A program made the position numbers and the translations under genes. The notes below the pieces were generated by a model, which did not search any database, had not been told where the DNA came from, and saw only the letters and a program-made list of their open reading frames with translations. From JAKBCQ01 sp021807585 (lineage in GTDB: Bacteria; Planctomycetota; Planctomycetia; Isosphaerales; Isosphaeraceae), in assembly GCA_027325115.1 (NCBI GenBank), contig DAHWFG010000254.1, positions 1-5,829 of the forward strand: DNA of 5,829 nt, written 5' to 3'. Of this stretch, positions 5,548 to 5,829 are shown piece after piece. Numbering within the stretch: the stretch's first letter is position 1; the number at the start of each line of letters is the position of its first letter.

Positions 5548-5559
5548 GCTGGTTGATTG

Positions 5560-5829
5560 TTAATCTTTAATCTCAAGCGTGTGGACCTTGTCGCGCGGTT
5601 TGAGCGGCGGAGAGAACATCGCGATCTCGAGAACTCCGTCGCGGAACTGCACGTTCGCCTTGGTCGCGTCGATCCCCTCTGGAAGCGGAATCACGCGGCG
5701 GAATTCGCCGACGTGCGTTTCGTTATAAACATAGCCGTCTTTGCTTTCGTGTTTCTCCTCCTTGCGTTCGCCGTGGATGACGAGCGTTTCACCATGAACC
5801 TCGACCTTGATATCGTCTTTGGCCAGACC
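5560..5829 (-). CDS. Hsp20 / alpha-crystallin small heat-shock protein, C-terminal 89 residues (5' end outside window)
   Basis: Small heat-shock proteins are ATP-independent chaperones that hold unfolding proteins in the cytoplasm. The frame is open from the right edge to TAA at 5560-5562. It contains most of the alpha-crystallin domain: DDIKVEVHGETLVIHGERK near the left end of the visible protein, the acidic/basic EEKHESKDGYVYNE loop, then EFRRVIPLPEGIDATKANV and the family hallmark DGVLEIAM (visible residues 64-71). The short tail KPRDKVHTLEIKD offers L-E-I in the place of the I/V-x-I/V motif that docks neighbouring subunits. The N-terminal arm and start codon are beyond base 5829. It is upstream of and codirectional with the BON gene, and it has no intrinsic terminator, so read-through into BON is possible. 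Confidence 0.95.
   Translation of the reverse strand, partial: GLAKDDIKVEVHGETLVIHGERKEEKHESKDGYVYNETHVGEFRRVIPLPEGIDATKANVQFRDGVLEIAMFSPPLKPRDKVHTLEIKD

Noticed and set aside
1..5829. CRISPR array, tRNA, rRNA, riboswitch, toxin-antitoxin pair or defence system
   Set aside because: No regularly spaced repeats, cloverleaf, conserved RNA motif or defence-type domain was seen on either strand.

Overview
The window looks like a chromosomal segment of a Planctomycetota bacterium (inference). The support is a twin-arginine-exported Gfo/Idh/MocA oxidoreductase, a family strongly expanded in that phylum, a zinc-ribbon protein with one C-terminal membrane helix, and GC-rich genes separated by short, very AT-rich spacers. 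No rRNA or other marker gene is present, so the phylum call is moderate and nothing finer can be supported. All intact genes lie on the minus strand; the only plus-strand gene is a broken transposase at the left edge. Layout, left to right: (1) 1-328, the 3' end of an IS3-family transposase, decayed and stopped by a premature TAG. (2) 329-888, a 560-base stretch with no recognised gene, ending in an AT-rich patch and a cluster of inverted repeats just past the end of the oxidoreductase gene. (3) 889-2274, the complete oxidoreductase gene with a strong Shine-Dalgarno. (4) 2275-2572, a spacer with no supported gene. (5) 2573-3403, a 276-residue protein with an N-terminal four-cysteine zinc ribbon, a long disordered acidic middle and a C-terminal membrane helix. 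(6) 3404-3769, a spacer holding at most one doubtful small membrane ORF. (7) 3770-5829, three codirectional genes: a 227-residue type I phosphoribosyltransferase, a 228-residue protein of three BON domains, and the C-terminal 89 residues of an Hsp20 small heat-shock protein whose start lies beyond the right edge. Region 7 reads as a general stress cluster, transcribed in the order Hsp20, BON, phosphoribosyltransferase. Hsp20 is a holdase for unfolding proteins. The BON protein has no signal peptide, so it is probably a cytoplasmic binding protein. The phosphoribosyltransferase belongs to a family (COG1926-like) also found in hypoxia and stress regulons elsewhere. The cluster is not one simple operon: a strong intrinsic terminator separates the BON gene from the phosphoribosyltransferase gene, and a 183-base spacer rich in inverted repeats separates Hsp20 from BON. 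No CRISPR array, tRNA, rRNA, phage or complete mobile element is seen, and I see no clear evidence of an undescribed system. The most useful leads are the stress cluster and its leader structures, the tail-anchored zinc-ribbon protein, and the repeat cluster after the oxidoreductase.
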